Positions 24,259 through 32,306 of a stretch of DNA of 64,000 bases are shown piece after piece (positions within the stretch are counted from its first letter, which is position 1; the number at the start of each line of letters is the position of its first letter). Made by a program: the position numbers and the translations under genes. The notes under the pieces are model-generated. The model was not told the origin of the DNA, searched no databases, and saw only the letters and a list, made by a program, of their open reading frames with translations. This stretch comes from an uncultured Paenibacillus sp. (GTDB taxonomy: Bacteria; Bacillota; Bacilli; Paenibacillales; Paenibacillaceae): the NCBI GenBank assembly GCA_937895345.1, contig CALAWP010000059.1:41664-105663 (forward strand). The letters run 5' to 3'.

Positions 24259-25908
24259 CTATTCGATTCGCGACAGTCCGTCCTCCAGCAGCGAGCCTTG
24301 AGGGAGCGGCGCCGAGACGGGCTCGGGAACCGGAATCGGGGTCGGTTCCGGCTCGCCGCCGTCGAGCGGCGGATTCGGCACGGGTGTTGCGCTTTCGCTG
24401 CCGGAGCCGTTAAGGTTGCTTTCATCGCCCGTTCGGCTGCCGCTTCCCCCGTCGCTGCTCCTGCCGTTGCCTGCTCCATTGCGGCCATCCGATCCATCGC
24501 CGCCGCGCACGTTGCCGCCCGTCCCGCCGCCCGCGGCCGGGCCGACCTCAATGACGGTCGGCTGCGACCGGTACGTGTCGCGGGAAACGCGTTCGCGGGA
24601 GACGACCTCGCCGTCGCGCAGATGCGTGCGGAACGTTTCGACGACATAACCCGGCTTGCCGCGCTCGACGATCTTTTGTCTGCCCGCAGGCAAGCTCGGG
24701 TTCGACACGGTTTGCGTCTTGGGCGGAACCGTGTCGATCGTGACGGATTCGATTTCGTAGCTTTCGTTTTCCGGCATCGTTCCGAACAGCTTCACCGTCA
24801 GCTTGCGGTCCTTCACTTCGGTGCGGATGAGAAGATGCTTGCCCGTCGAATTGCGGAACTTGAAATCGATGGCGCCGGTCGCGTAAGTGGCGTCGTGGCC
24901 CAGCGGCAAATAGGCGACCGGCAGCGAATGATTGCGCCGTTCGACAATGTCGAGCCCCGCTCGCAGCACGGCTTGGTACAGCGTGCTGGACACTTGGCAG
25001 ATGCCGCCGCCGATGCCCGGAACAAACTTGCCGTTCAGAATGACCGGCGCCTCGCGGTATTCGTGCTCCCGTTCCGCCCGGGCAACGAGCTCGCTGTAAG
25101 CAAACACTTCATCGGGCGCCAAGTACCAGTCGTGCAGCGTTTCCGCCGTGACCGACACATTGTGCGCCCTTCCTTCCCCGCTGGAGACGAAATCGGTCGT
25201 AAAGGACATGATCAGCCGTTCGATGCCTTCGGCCCGCAGCTCCTCCAGCGTCACCTCGGGCTCAATCGTCGCAATCGGCAGCTCGGCCGCAAACGACAAG
25301 CCCTTCCCGCCCGCATCCGGCCCCGAGAGATCTTTTCCCGCCAGTACCCAAGCCTCCGCTTCATCCAGCAGCGCCGCCGTATCCATGCGGTAGCCGTTCA
25401 AGTGAGGCGTATAAACGACCTTGTCGTCCTCGGTAATTTTGCGGGCCGCATCGGCCGGCTCCTGCCGTTCGATCCATCCCCATTGCTGGCGCAAGGCGTT
25501 CTCGAACAGATCGCGGTTCCAGCTCTCGGTCAGCTCAAAATGCAGCGGAAACCGGTAACGGTAACGGGCGCGTTCCCATAACGAGCCTTCCCGCAGCTCC
25601 GCGATCGCCTCCCGCAGTCCGTCGAATTGCGCCCGGTAGCCGAAATCTTCTGCGGTCCAGCTTGCGGAATCCGAAGAAGCCGCATTGGCCGTGACCGTAA
25701 TCGTCCTCTCCTTCAGCACCCGCTCGTACCGGTCCAGCAGGTCCAGCGCCTCTTCGATCGGCATGCCGCCGATCTCGAGCTTGCCGGCCATGACCCCCGG
25801 CGGAATCGTATCTTGCAACGCATAACTCCGCAATAATCCATAACCCGAGCCGGCCGCAGCCAGCAGCACGAGCAAGCAGCCCCAAATTACCGTCATTCGT
25901 TTTCTCAT
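24259..25908 (-). CDS. VanW-family protein with G5 domain, secreted or membrane anchored
   Basis: ATG at 25908 (549 residues) is preferred over GTG 25920 because AAAGG abuts the GTG. A hydrophobic segment at residues ~5-30 is a signal anchor. It is followed by a YoaR-type putative peptidoglycan-binding region (~60-270), then the VanW domain around residues 285-400 (FVPGIGGGICQVSSTLYQAVLRAGL, then HDATYATGAIDFKFRN). A G5 domain follows (IVERGKPGYVVETFRTHLRDGE). The last ~90 residues are a Gly/Ser/Asn- then Pro/Glu-rich low-complexity tail. VanW function is unknown; the domains suggest cell-wall association. Transcription runs toward the repeat array, and I see no clear terminator. Confidence 0.88.
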   Translation of the reverse strand: MRKRMTVIWGCLLVLLAAAGSGYGLLRSYALQDTIPPGVMAGKLEIGGMPIEEALDLLDRYERVLKERTITVTANAASSDSASWTAEDFGYRAQFDGLREAIAELREGSLWERARYRYRFPLHFELTESWNRDLFENALRQQWGWIERQEPADAARKITEDDKVVYTPHLNGYRMDTAALLDEAEAWVLAGKDLSGPDAGGKGLSFAAELPIATIEPEVTLEELRAEGIERLIMSFTTDFVSSGEGRAHNVSVTAETLHDWYLAPDEVFAYSELVARAEREHEYREAPVILNGKFVPGIGGGICQVSSTLYQAVLRAGLDIVERRNHSLPVAYLPLGHDATYATGAIDFKFRNSTGKHLLIRTEVKDRKLTVKLFGTMPENESYEIESVTIDTVPPKTQTVSNPSLPAGRQKIVERGKPGYVVETFRTHLRDGEVVSRERVSRDTYRSQPTVIEVGPAAGGGTGGNVRGGDGSDGRNGAGNGRSSDGGSGSRTGDESNLNGSGSESATPVPNPPLDGGEPEPTPIPVPEPVSAPLPQGSLLEDGLSRIE

Positions 25909-26109
25909 TCGCTCAAACACCCTTTTTCCTATATTCGGACAGTTCTATATGTATATGCGCAAAGGCGCGCGAACTTGTTAGACCGTCATCGATTCGACAA
26001 ACCCCATGTAAATGAGAATTGTGAAAAAAGCGGAAACCCCGTCTTTGTTGAAGGAATTAAGCGCACGCTGTCGAAATACTAGTACGGACTCTTTACAGGA
26101 TGTGATAAT

Positions 26110-26796
26110 GTGATAGAAATGCACGACATATGGAAGACCTACGCCGACGGCACACATGCGCTCCGCGGAGTGTCCGTTCGTATAGATCGCAACGAATTCG
26201 TATATATCGTCGGACCGTCCGGCGCAGGCAAATCGACATTCATGAAGCTGATTTATCGCGAGGAAGTGCCGACCAAAGGCCAGCTTTCCGTCAATGGATT
26301 TAACATCGGCAAGCTGAAGCCGCGCAAAATCCCGTACGTGAGACGGAATATCGGCGTTATTTTTCAAGATTTCAGATTGCTCCCCAAGCTTACCGTCTTT
26401 GAAAATGTCGCCTTTGCAATGGAAGTCATCGAAGCCCCCAAGCGCGTCATCAAAAAAAGAACGATGGAAGTGCTGGAGCTGGTCGGGCTGAAGCACAAGC
26501 ATGCCAGCCTGCCGTCCCAGCTGTCCGGGGGCGAACAGCAGCGCGTATCGATCGCGCGGGCGATCGTCAACAACCCTTCGGTCATCGTCGCGGATGAACC
26601 GACGGGCAATCTGGACCCCGATACGTCCATGGACATTATGAATCTCCTGGAGGAAATCAACTTCCGGGGCGCGACGATCATCATGGCTACTCACAACAAG
26701 GATATCGTCAACTCGATGCGCAAGAGAGTTATCGCCATCGAGAACGGCAACATTGTCCGCGACGAGGCCAGAGGGGAGTACGGCTATGAAATTTAG
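26110..26796 (+). CDS. ftsE: Cell-division ABC transporter ATPase FtsE
   Basis: The protein has 228 residues. Walker A GPSGAGKST is at 35-43, the signature LSGGEQQRVSIARA near 138, and Walker B VIVADEPTGNLD near 158. FtsE with FtsX does not transport; it couples ATP hydrolysis to activation of periplasmic or wall peptidoglycan hydrolases. GTG 26110 is the start used. It is the first gene of ftsE-ftsX-M23-ctpB-minJ, and its 3' end overlaps ftsX by 11 nt. Confidence 0.97.
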   Translation: MIEMHDIWKTYADGTHALRGVSVRIDRNEFVYIVGPSGAGKSTFMKLIYREEVPTKGQLSVNGFNIGKLKPRKIPYVRRNIGVIFQDFRLLPKLTVFENVAFAMEVIEAPKRVIKKRTMEVLELVGLKHKHASLPSQLSGGEQQRVSIARAIVNNPSVIVADEPTGNLDPDTSMDIMNLLEEINFRGATIIMATHNKDIVNSMRKRVIAIENGNIVRDEARGEYGYEI

Positions 26797-27703
26797 CACG
26801 CTGCTCCGCCATTTGCGGGAAGGATTCAAGAGCATCATCCGCAACGGCTGGATGTCCTTCGCCTCGATGAGCTCTATTTTTATCTCGCTGTTTATTCTCG
26901 GCATCTTCGTGCTGCTCGCTCTGAACGTCAATCATATGGCCGACCAGATCGAAAGCAAGGTGCAGATTCGCGTCTATATGCAGACCGATGTCGATGAAGC
27001 CAAGGCGCAGGAATTGCAAAACAAGATCGGCAACATAACCGAAGTAAGCAAGGTAACTTACGTATCGAAGGAAGAAGGCCTGCAGCTGCTGGCCGAATCG
27101 ATGGGCGAAGACAACGGGGATTGGATGTCCGGATATTCCGGCGAGAACAACCCGCTGCCCATCTCCTTGACAATAGAAGTGTTCGATCCGCAGTCGGTAG
27201 AGACGGTAGCCGACCAGATCGAGGCGATCAACAAGGCCGACGGCTCGAACCCGATCAACCGGGTGAAGTACGGTCAAGGCACGGTCGAGAAGCTGTTCAA
27301 AATTACGAACGCCGTCCGCAACATCGGCTTTATCATTGTCATCGGCCTGGCCGTTACGGCGATGCTGCTCATTTCCACTACGATCAAAATGACGATCATC
27401 GCCAGACGCCGCGAAATCGGCATTATGAAGCTGGTAGGCGCGACCAACGCCTTTATTCGCTGGCCATTTTTCATAGAAGGCGCGCTGATCGGCATTGTCA
27501 GCTCCGTCCTGACGACGGCAGCGGTATTGGCCGGCTACGCGCAAATGATTAAGCTGACGCAAGTCGATTTGTCGCTTATGTTGATTAGTCTGGTGCCGGT
27601 AAGCGAAGCGGGCTGGATGACGGCAGGACTCATTATTACGATCGGAACGCTCATCGGCATTTGGGGAAGCACCATTTCCGTACGAAAGTATTTGAAAGTG
27701 TAG
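26786..27703 (+). CDS. ftsX: Cell-division protein FtsX
   Basis: The protein has 305 residues in the FtsX layout: cytoplasmic N-terminus, a first membrane helix around residues 23-43, an extracellular domain (~45-175, VQIRVYMQTDVDEAKAQELQ), then three membrane helices with the cytoplasmic loop RRREIGIMKLVGATNAFIRWPF. ATG 26786 lies inside ftsE. The extracellular loop is where FtsX contacts its hydrolase partner; the next gene encodes a coiled-coil M23 protein that is the likely partner. Confidence 0.96.
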   Translation: MKFSTLLRHLREGFKSIIRNGWMSFASMSSIFISLFILGIFVLLALNVNHMADQIESKVQIRVYMQTDVDEAKAQELQNKIGNITEVSKVTYVSKEEGLQLLAESMGEDNGDWMSGYSGENNPLPISLTIEVFDPQSVETVADQIEAINKADGSNPINRVKYGQGTVEKLFKITNAVRNIGFIIVIGLAVTAMLLISTTIKMTIIARRREIGIMKLVGATNAFIRWPFFIEGALIGIVSSVLTTAAVLAGYAQMIKLTQVDLSLMLISLVPVSEAGWMTAGLIITIGTLIGIWGSTISVRKYLKV

Positions 27704-27715
27704 GTGAACGATCAG

Positions 27716-28936
27716 ATGAAAAAATGGACCATTGCCGCATTGGCCGTAATCCTTGCGGTCACCCTGCTGGTGCGGCCTACGGAAAACGAGGCGGAGGCGT
27801 CCACCTTGTCCCAGATCGAGAAGGACATTGCCGCCGCCAATCAGCAAATTCGAGATGCGGAGCGCAAGGCGGCCAACGCCGAGGAGCAGGCGAGACTGGC
27901 GGCCAAGCAGCAAGGCGAGCTGAAAATCAAAACCGAGGACTTGCAAAACGAAATCAACAAGCTGCTGAAGGAACTGGACAAGGTCGCCAACGAAAAAGCG
28001 AAAACCGAACGGGAAATCGATGCGAAGGAAGAAGAGCTCCTTCAGACGGGCAAAGAGCTGGATGCCGCGATCGCGCGCGTGAACGAGCGGGACGAGCTGA
28101 TCCAGATGCGCATGAGACATATGTATACGAACGGATCGGTTTCTTATTTGGATGTTTTGTTTAGCGCCACAAGCTTTACCGACTTCCTGGACCGGTTTGA
28201 CGCGCTGCAGACGATTCTCAGCTCCGACAAGCAGATTTTGGAGGAGCATAAGAAGGATCAAGAGCTGGTCGAGCAGAAGAAAGCGGATGTCGAAACCCAA
28301 CTGGCGCAGGTTCAAGAGCTGTACTACGAGCTCGAGCTGCAGCAAGCCGATCTGATCAAGAAGGAATCGGAGAAAGAAGTGCTTTACGCCAGCTATCAGG
28401 AAACGATCGAGGAGCTGGAGCAGACGATTCACGAGATGGAAGAGATCAGCGCCGAGCAGGAGCAGGTGGTCGTGGCGCTGGCCGCGAAAGTGTCCAAGCT
28501 TAACGCGGAGAAAAACCGGATCAAAAATCCATACAGCGGCGGCAAGCTCGCCATGCCGCTGAAAGCGAACTACCGGGTAACGTCCAACTTTGGCACGCGC
28601 ATCCATCCGATTACCGGCAAGAAGCATACGCATACCGGCATCGACTTGGCTGTGCCTTCCGGTACGCCGATTTATGCCGCGGAGGCCGGCGTCGTCATTT
28701 TGTCGCAATACAGCAGCGGTTACGGCAACTGCATCATTATCGACCACGGCAACGGGCTGTGGACGCTGTACGCCCATATTCGCAACGGCGGCTTGCTGGT
28801 CAGCGAAGGAGATTCCGTCAAACGCGGCGACCTGATTGCCGAAGTAGGCAGCACGGGCAATTCGACGGGACCTCATCTGCACTTTGAAGTGCGGAAGAAC
28901 GAAGTAGCGGTTAATCCGGGCCCTTATTTGAAATAA
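27716..28936 (+). CDS. EnvC/CwlO-like coiled-coil M23 peptidase
   Basis: The protein has 406 residues. A signal peptide (about residues 1-30) is followed by two long coiled-coil stretches (~35-110 and ~160-260) and a C-terminal LytM/M23 domain. The zinc site is intact: HTGIDLA gives H and D, and HLHFE gives the HxH. A catalytic endopeptidase is therefore expected, unlike degenerate EnvC. The layout matches FtsEX-controlled hydrolases, with the coiled coil touching FtsX. AGGTGA precedes ATG 27716, 12 bp after the ftsX stop. A strong terminator ends the ftsEX operon here. Confidence 0.93.
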   Translation: MKKWTIAALAVILAVTLLVRPTENEAEASTLSQIEKDIAAANQQIRDAERKAANAEEQARLAAKQQGELKIKTEDLQNEINKLLKELDKVANEKAKTEREIDAKEEELLQTGKELDAAIARVNERDELIQMRMRHMYTNGSVSYLDVLFSATSFTDFLDRFDALQTILSSDKQILEEHKKDQELVEQKKADVETQLAQVQELYYELELQQADLIKKESEKEVLYASYQETIEELEQTIHEMEEISAEQEQVVVALAAKVSKLNAEKNRIKNPYSGGKLAMPLKANYRVTSNFGTRIHPITGKKHTHTGIDLAVPSGTPIYAAEAGVVILSQYSSGYGNCIIIDHGNGLWTLYAHIRNGGLLVSEGDSVKRGDLIAEVGSTGNSTGPHLHFEVRKNEVAVNPGPYLK

Positions 28937-28955
28937 TAATGAAATAAAACTTTTT

Positions 28956-28993
28956 ATCGAGGCAGCCCGGCAGCACGGGCTGCCTCGATATTT
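28956..28993 (+). terminator. Terminator of ftsEX-M23 operon
   Basis: A 14-bp stem ATCGAGGCAGCCCG/CGGGCTGCCTCGAT (28956-28969 and 28976-28989) is followed by a weak ATTTC tail. The T-run ahead of the left arm gives the opposite strand an A-run only. Confidence 0.8.
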
Positions 28994-29082
28994 CGAATCC
29001 GTTAATGGCAAATAATTGACGGCCGCTTGTCATATACTAGGGTGGTCTTGTAAGCTGGAAATAGTAAAGGTGGTGTACTGGC

Positions 29083-30537
29083 GTGTATTTTAAGGGGCGT
29101 ACCGTATTTGCGTTTGTTCTGTTGACGATGTTTGCGACGGCACTCGTCTCCCTGACGGTCGCGGACCAGATCATAAAGCCCAATGAACCGGCTGCCGTCT
29201 CCGCCGCCTCCGTTCAACCGGGCCGCAGCTACAAGCTGACGGAGGAGGAGCTGGGCAAGCTGAATGCGGTGCTGGAGCTGATCGAAACGAAATATTACGA
29301 GGAGATTGACCGCGGAGAGCTGCTCGACGGCGCGGTGAGCGGCATGATGGATGCGCTGCACGATCCGTACTCCGTTTATATGGAGAAGGAGACGGCGGAG
29401 CATTTTTCCGAATCGATTGAAGGTTCGTTTACCGGCATCGGGGCGGAAGTGTCCATGGAAAGCGGCAAAATTGTCGTCGTGTCTCCCATTAAGGGGTCGC
29501 CGGCGGAACGCTCGGGCTTGCTGGCCAAGGACATTCTGCTGTCGGTCAACGGGGAGAAGCTGGACGGGCTGTCGCTCCAGGAAGCCGTTAACAAAATTCG
29601 CGGTCCGAAGGGAACGAAAGCGAAGCTGATGGTCCAAAGATCAGGCTTTGCGGAGCCGATTCAGCTAGTTCTGATTCGCGACGACATCGATATCGAAACG
29701 GTATATGCATCTTTGCGGCCGGACGGCATCGGCCTCATCGAGATCCGGCAATTCGCAATGAACACGGCGGACCGGTTCAAGGAAGAGCTGGAGCGGCTGG
29801 AGAGCGAAGGGATGAAGGGGCTGGTGCTGGACGTGCGCAACAATCCCGGAGGAGTGCTGCCCGTCGTCATTGAAATCGCTCAGCTCATGCTTCCGGAAGG
29901 GGCTAAGGTCGTGCAGGTCGAAGACCGCGACGGCAACCGCGAGGAAACGTTGGCCAAGGGCGGCGAGCGTAAGAAATACCCGATTGCGGTACTGACGAAC
30001 GGCGGCAGCGCCAGCGCTTCGGAAATATTGGCGGGCGCCCTGCAGGAAGCGGCCGGAGCCAAGGTCGTCGGTGAGAAGACGTTCGGCAAAGGTACGGTGC
30101 AGGTCAGCTACAATAAGGCGCTGGGGGACGGCAGTCTGGTCAAAATGACGATCGCGAAGTGGCTGACCCCGAACGGCAATTGGATTCACGAGAAAGGGAT
30201 CACCCCGGACATCGAGGTGTCGCCTCCGGAAATGTATACCGCCGCCAGGCTGTCGCTGCAGGAGACGCTGAAGCGGGACGACTTGAGCGAGCGGGTGCGC
30301 AGCGCTCAAATTATGCTGGAGGGTCTCGGCTACGAGCCGCAGCGGAAGGACGGCTATTACAGCGAAGAGACGGAGCAAGCCGTCAAGCGGTTCCAGGAGG
30401 CCAGCGGGCTGCCGGCATCGGGCGAAATTGACGTGAAGACGGCGGAGACGCTGGAAGGCGCCGTGATCAAATGGATCCAGAACAAAGAAAACGATGTGCA
30501 GCTCGTCGAAGCGATCAAAGCGGCGAGCAGGAAATAA
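29083..30537 (+). CDS. ctpB: Carboxy-terminal processing protease (S41)
   Basis: The protein has 484 residues. A signal anchor (~8-28) precedes a PDZ domain (~105-190) and the S41 protease core. The Ser/Lys/Gln catalytic set is visible: Ser309 in NGGSASASE, Lys336 and Gln340 in FGKGTVQ, numbering close to Bacillus CtpB. A peptidoglycan-binding domain is at the C-terminus (~400-465). CtpB clips SpoIVFA to trigger sigma-K during sporulation in Bacillus; a similar role here is inferred. GTG 29083 follows AAAGGTGGTG. It has its own transcript between terminators. Confidence 0.95.
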   Translation: MYFKGRTVFAFVLLTMFATALVSLTVADQIIKPNEPAAVSAASVQPGRSYKLTEEELGKLNAVLELIETKYYEEIDRGELLDGAVSGMMDALHDPYSVYMEKETAEHFSESIEGSFTGIGAEVSMESGKIVVVSPIKGSPAERSGLLAKDILLSVNGEKLDGLSLQEAVNKIRGPKGTKAKLMVQRSGFAEPIQLVLIRDDIDIETVYASLRPDGIGLIEIRQFAMNTADRFKEELERLESEGMKGLVLDVRNNPGGVLPVVIEIAQLMLPEGAKVVQVEDRDGNREETLAKGGERKKYPIAVLTNGGSASASEILAGALQEAAGAKVVGEKTFGKGTVQVSYNKALGDGSLVKMTIAKWLTPNGNWIHEKGITPDIEVSPPEMYTAARLSLQETLKRDDLSERVRSAQIMLEGLGYEPQRKDGYYSEETEQAVKRFQEASGLPASGEIDVKTAETLEGAVIKWIQNKENDVQLVEAIKAASRK

Positions 30538-30558
30538 CGGAGTTGTGTCGAATAAGTG

Positions 30559-30597
30559 AAAGGTTGGCTTCCACGCTGAGGCCGGCCTTTCTTTTTA
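30559..30597 (+). terminator. Terminator of ctpB
   Basis: AAAGGTTGGC (30559-30568) pairs with GCCGGCCTTT (30581-30590), including two G-U pairs, followed by CTTTTTATT. Confidence 0.85.
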
Positions 30598-30665
30598 TTA
30601 CAGATCAAGCTGCGGTGAAGATGCTGCGGCTTATCGGTTGATTACGGTGCATGGGAGAGTGGGCG

Positions 30666-31997
30666 ATGGCGACGGCCGCGGTATTGCTGGACATGCTGGG
30701 GAGGGCTGCCTTGCAGCTCGTGACGGGACCTTTTTATTATATAGCAGTGCTGTTTATCATTTTGCAATATACGAGAGGCATGGCGATGGAGCGGCAAATG
30801 TTTGCCGTCAAGCTGCACGATTGGAAGACGTTGACGCTCAAGGCGGTTGGCGCCGGATTAATGATCGGCGTTGCCGTGTCGCTGGCCGGTGCTTTTGTCG
30901 GAGCTTCGCTGACGCCGGAGGCGATCTTGTGGCTGTGGGGCGCCGCGCTGCTGCTCATGCTGCTGCGCATCCGCTATTTATGCTTCGCCTACGGCGCCGG
31001 CGCGATTGCGCTGCTGCAATGGCTGCTCGGCTTCCTGGCGCTGGAGGAGCGGTCGGATTGGATCGGCAGCGCGGCAGCCTCGCTCGCTTCCATAGACGCC
31101 GCAGGACTGCTCCTGCTTGTGGCGCTGCTCCATCTCGCGGAGGCGCTGCTCGTCCGGCTGCAAGGAGACCGGCTGGCGACGCCGATGTTTCTGGAAGGGA
31201 AGCGGGGCAAGCTGGTCGGCGGCTACCTGCTGCAAGGCTTCTGGCCGGTGCCGCTTTTCCTGCTCGTGCCGGCCGCCGAAGGCTCGGCTCACTCGGCCGT
31301 ATGGAGCTGGCCGACGCTGCTTGGCGGCAGCGGGCAGCAAGCCTGGACGATTGCCGCGTTGCCGATGATTATCGGCTTCACGGAGATGACGCGTTCCTTG
31401 CTGCCTCGGGAGAAGGCCAAGCATGCCGCTCAGGGGCTGCTCCTGTTCAGCGTCATTCTGGGAGCTGCGGCCGTATCCGCTTGGCTGGTGCCATGGCTGC
31501 TGCCTCTTGCGGCCCTTGTGTCGATCGGTCTGCATGAGGTCATGATTTGGCGCAGCCGGATGAAGGAGGCTTCCCGCACTCCGCTGTACGTCCATGACGC
31601 CCGGGGGCTGCGCATTTTGGGCGTCGTGCCCGGTACGCCTGCAGAGGCTATGGGCCTTGCCGCCGGCGAAGTGCTGTACAAAGTAAACGGCCAGCGGGTC
31701 TGGACGAAGGAGGAACTGTACGAGGCGCTCGTGCAAAATCCGGCGTTCTGCAAGCTGGAGGTATACAATAATGCCGGCGAGCTGAAATTCGCCCAGAGGG
31801 CGCGCTACGAGGGCGAGCATCATCAGCTCGGCGTTATTTTGGCGCCGGATGAGCAAGCCAACTATTACGCGGCCAGCGGTCCGGCTTCGCTGCTGGAGCT
31901 GCTGCGCAGAAGGCGCACCGCCAACAAGCGCGGCCCGGGCGGGGCAGGCAACAGCGCCAGCGCACCGCGGGAAGCGCTGGGCGAGGAGCGCGGTTGA
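30666..31997 (+). CDS. minJ: MinJ-like polytopic membrane protein with PDZ domain
   Basis: The protein has 443 residues. At least six hydrophobic helices cover residues ~5-295, and a PDZ domain lies at ~305-385 (LRILGVVPGTPAEAMGLAAGEVLYKVNGQ). The tail is Arg-rich and hydrophilic. Size, topology and location just after ftsEX-ctpB match Bacillus MinJ, which bridges DivIVA and MinD at the division site. ATG 30666 is chosen because GGGAGAG lies 6 nt upstream; ATG 30651 overlaps that site. The assignment rests on architecture and synteny more than on sequence identity. Confidence 0.82.
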   Translation: MATAAVLLDMLGRAALQLVTGPFYYIAVLFIILQYTRGMAMERQMFAVKLHDWKTLTLKAVGAGLMIGVAVSLAGAFVGASLTPEAILWLWGAALLLMLLRIRYLCFAYGAGAIALLQWLLGFLALEERSDWIGSAAASLASIDAAGLLLLVALLHLAEALLVRLQGDRLATPMFLEGKRGKLVGGYLLQGFWPVPLFLLVPAAEGSAHSAVWSWPTLLGGSGQQAWTIAALPMIIGFTEMTRSLLPREKAKHAAQGLLLFSVILGAAAVSAWLVPWLLPLAALVSIGLHEVMIWRSRMKEASRTPLYVHDARGLRILGVVPGTPAEAMGLAAGEVLYKVNGQRVWTKEELYEALVQNPAFCKLEVYNNAGELKFAQRARYEGEHHQLGVILAPDEQANYYAASGPASLLELLRRRRTANKRGPGGAGNSASAPREALGEERG

Positions 31998-32027
31998 TTT
32001 TGGGTGAACGAGGGTGAACGACAAAGA

Positions 32028-32079
32028 CAAAGGGCTGGGCAAGCGGTTTTGACCGCTTGCCCAGCCCTTTGATTTTTTT
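32028..32079 (+). terminator. Strong terminator after minJ
   Basis: A 20-bp perfect stem (32028-32047 with 32052-32071) around a TTTG loop is followed by ATTTTTTTG. Confidence 0.95.
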
Positions 32080-32306
32080 GTACGCATGACCGCGGCGAGG
32101 GCGAAGATTATAACGAAAGCCGAGTTCATTAACGGCTGCGGATTCCGCTACAAAATCTTCGGATACCCGACCCAAGCGCGCGGCATGTAGATCACATGCA
32201 ACCGATAGCCGGACGAAGCCCGACTTTGGTCAATCGGGATGATGCGGCGCATGGCCGCATCATCCGAAGAGTAATCAAACTTTTTCCTTAACGCTGCTTA
32301 TAGCAA
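32080..32306. other. minJ-adhesin intergenic region with GC hairpin
   Basis: No gene is visible. A 12-bp perfect inverted repeat GGATGATGCGGC/GCCGCATCATCC (32237-32248 and 32254-32265) lies about 40 nt beyond the stop of the minus-strand adhesin gene. It lacks a T-run on either strand, so it may be a 3'-end stabilising hairpin or a weak terminator. Confidence 0.5.

Noticed and set aside
23283..24647. 454-codon minus-strand repeat protein, and similar long ORFs at 53340-54143, 53255-54049 and 53751-54398
   Set aside because: Open frames result from the 51-bp (17-codon) period on both strands; no ribosome binding site, and the first overlaps the VanW gene out of frame.
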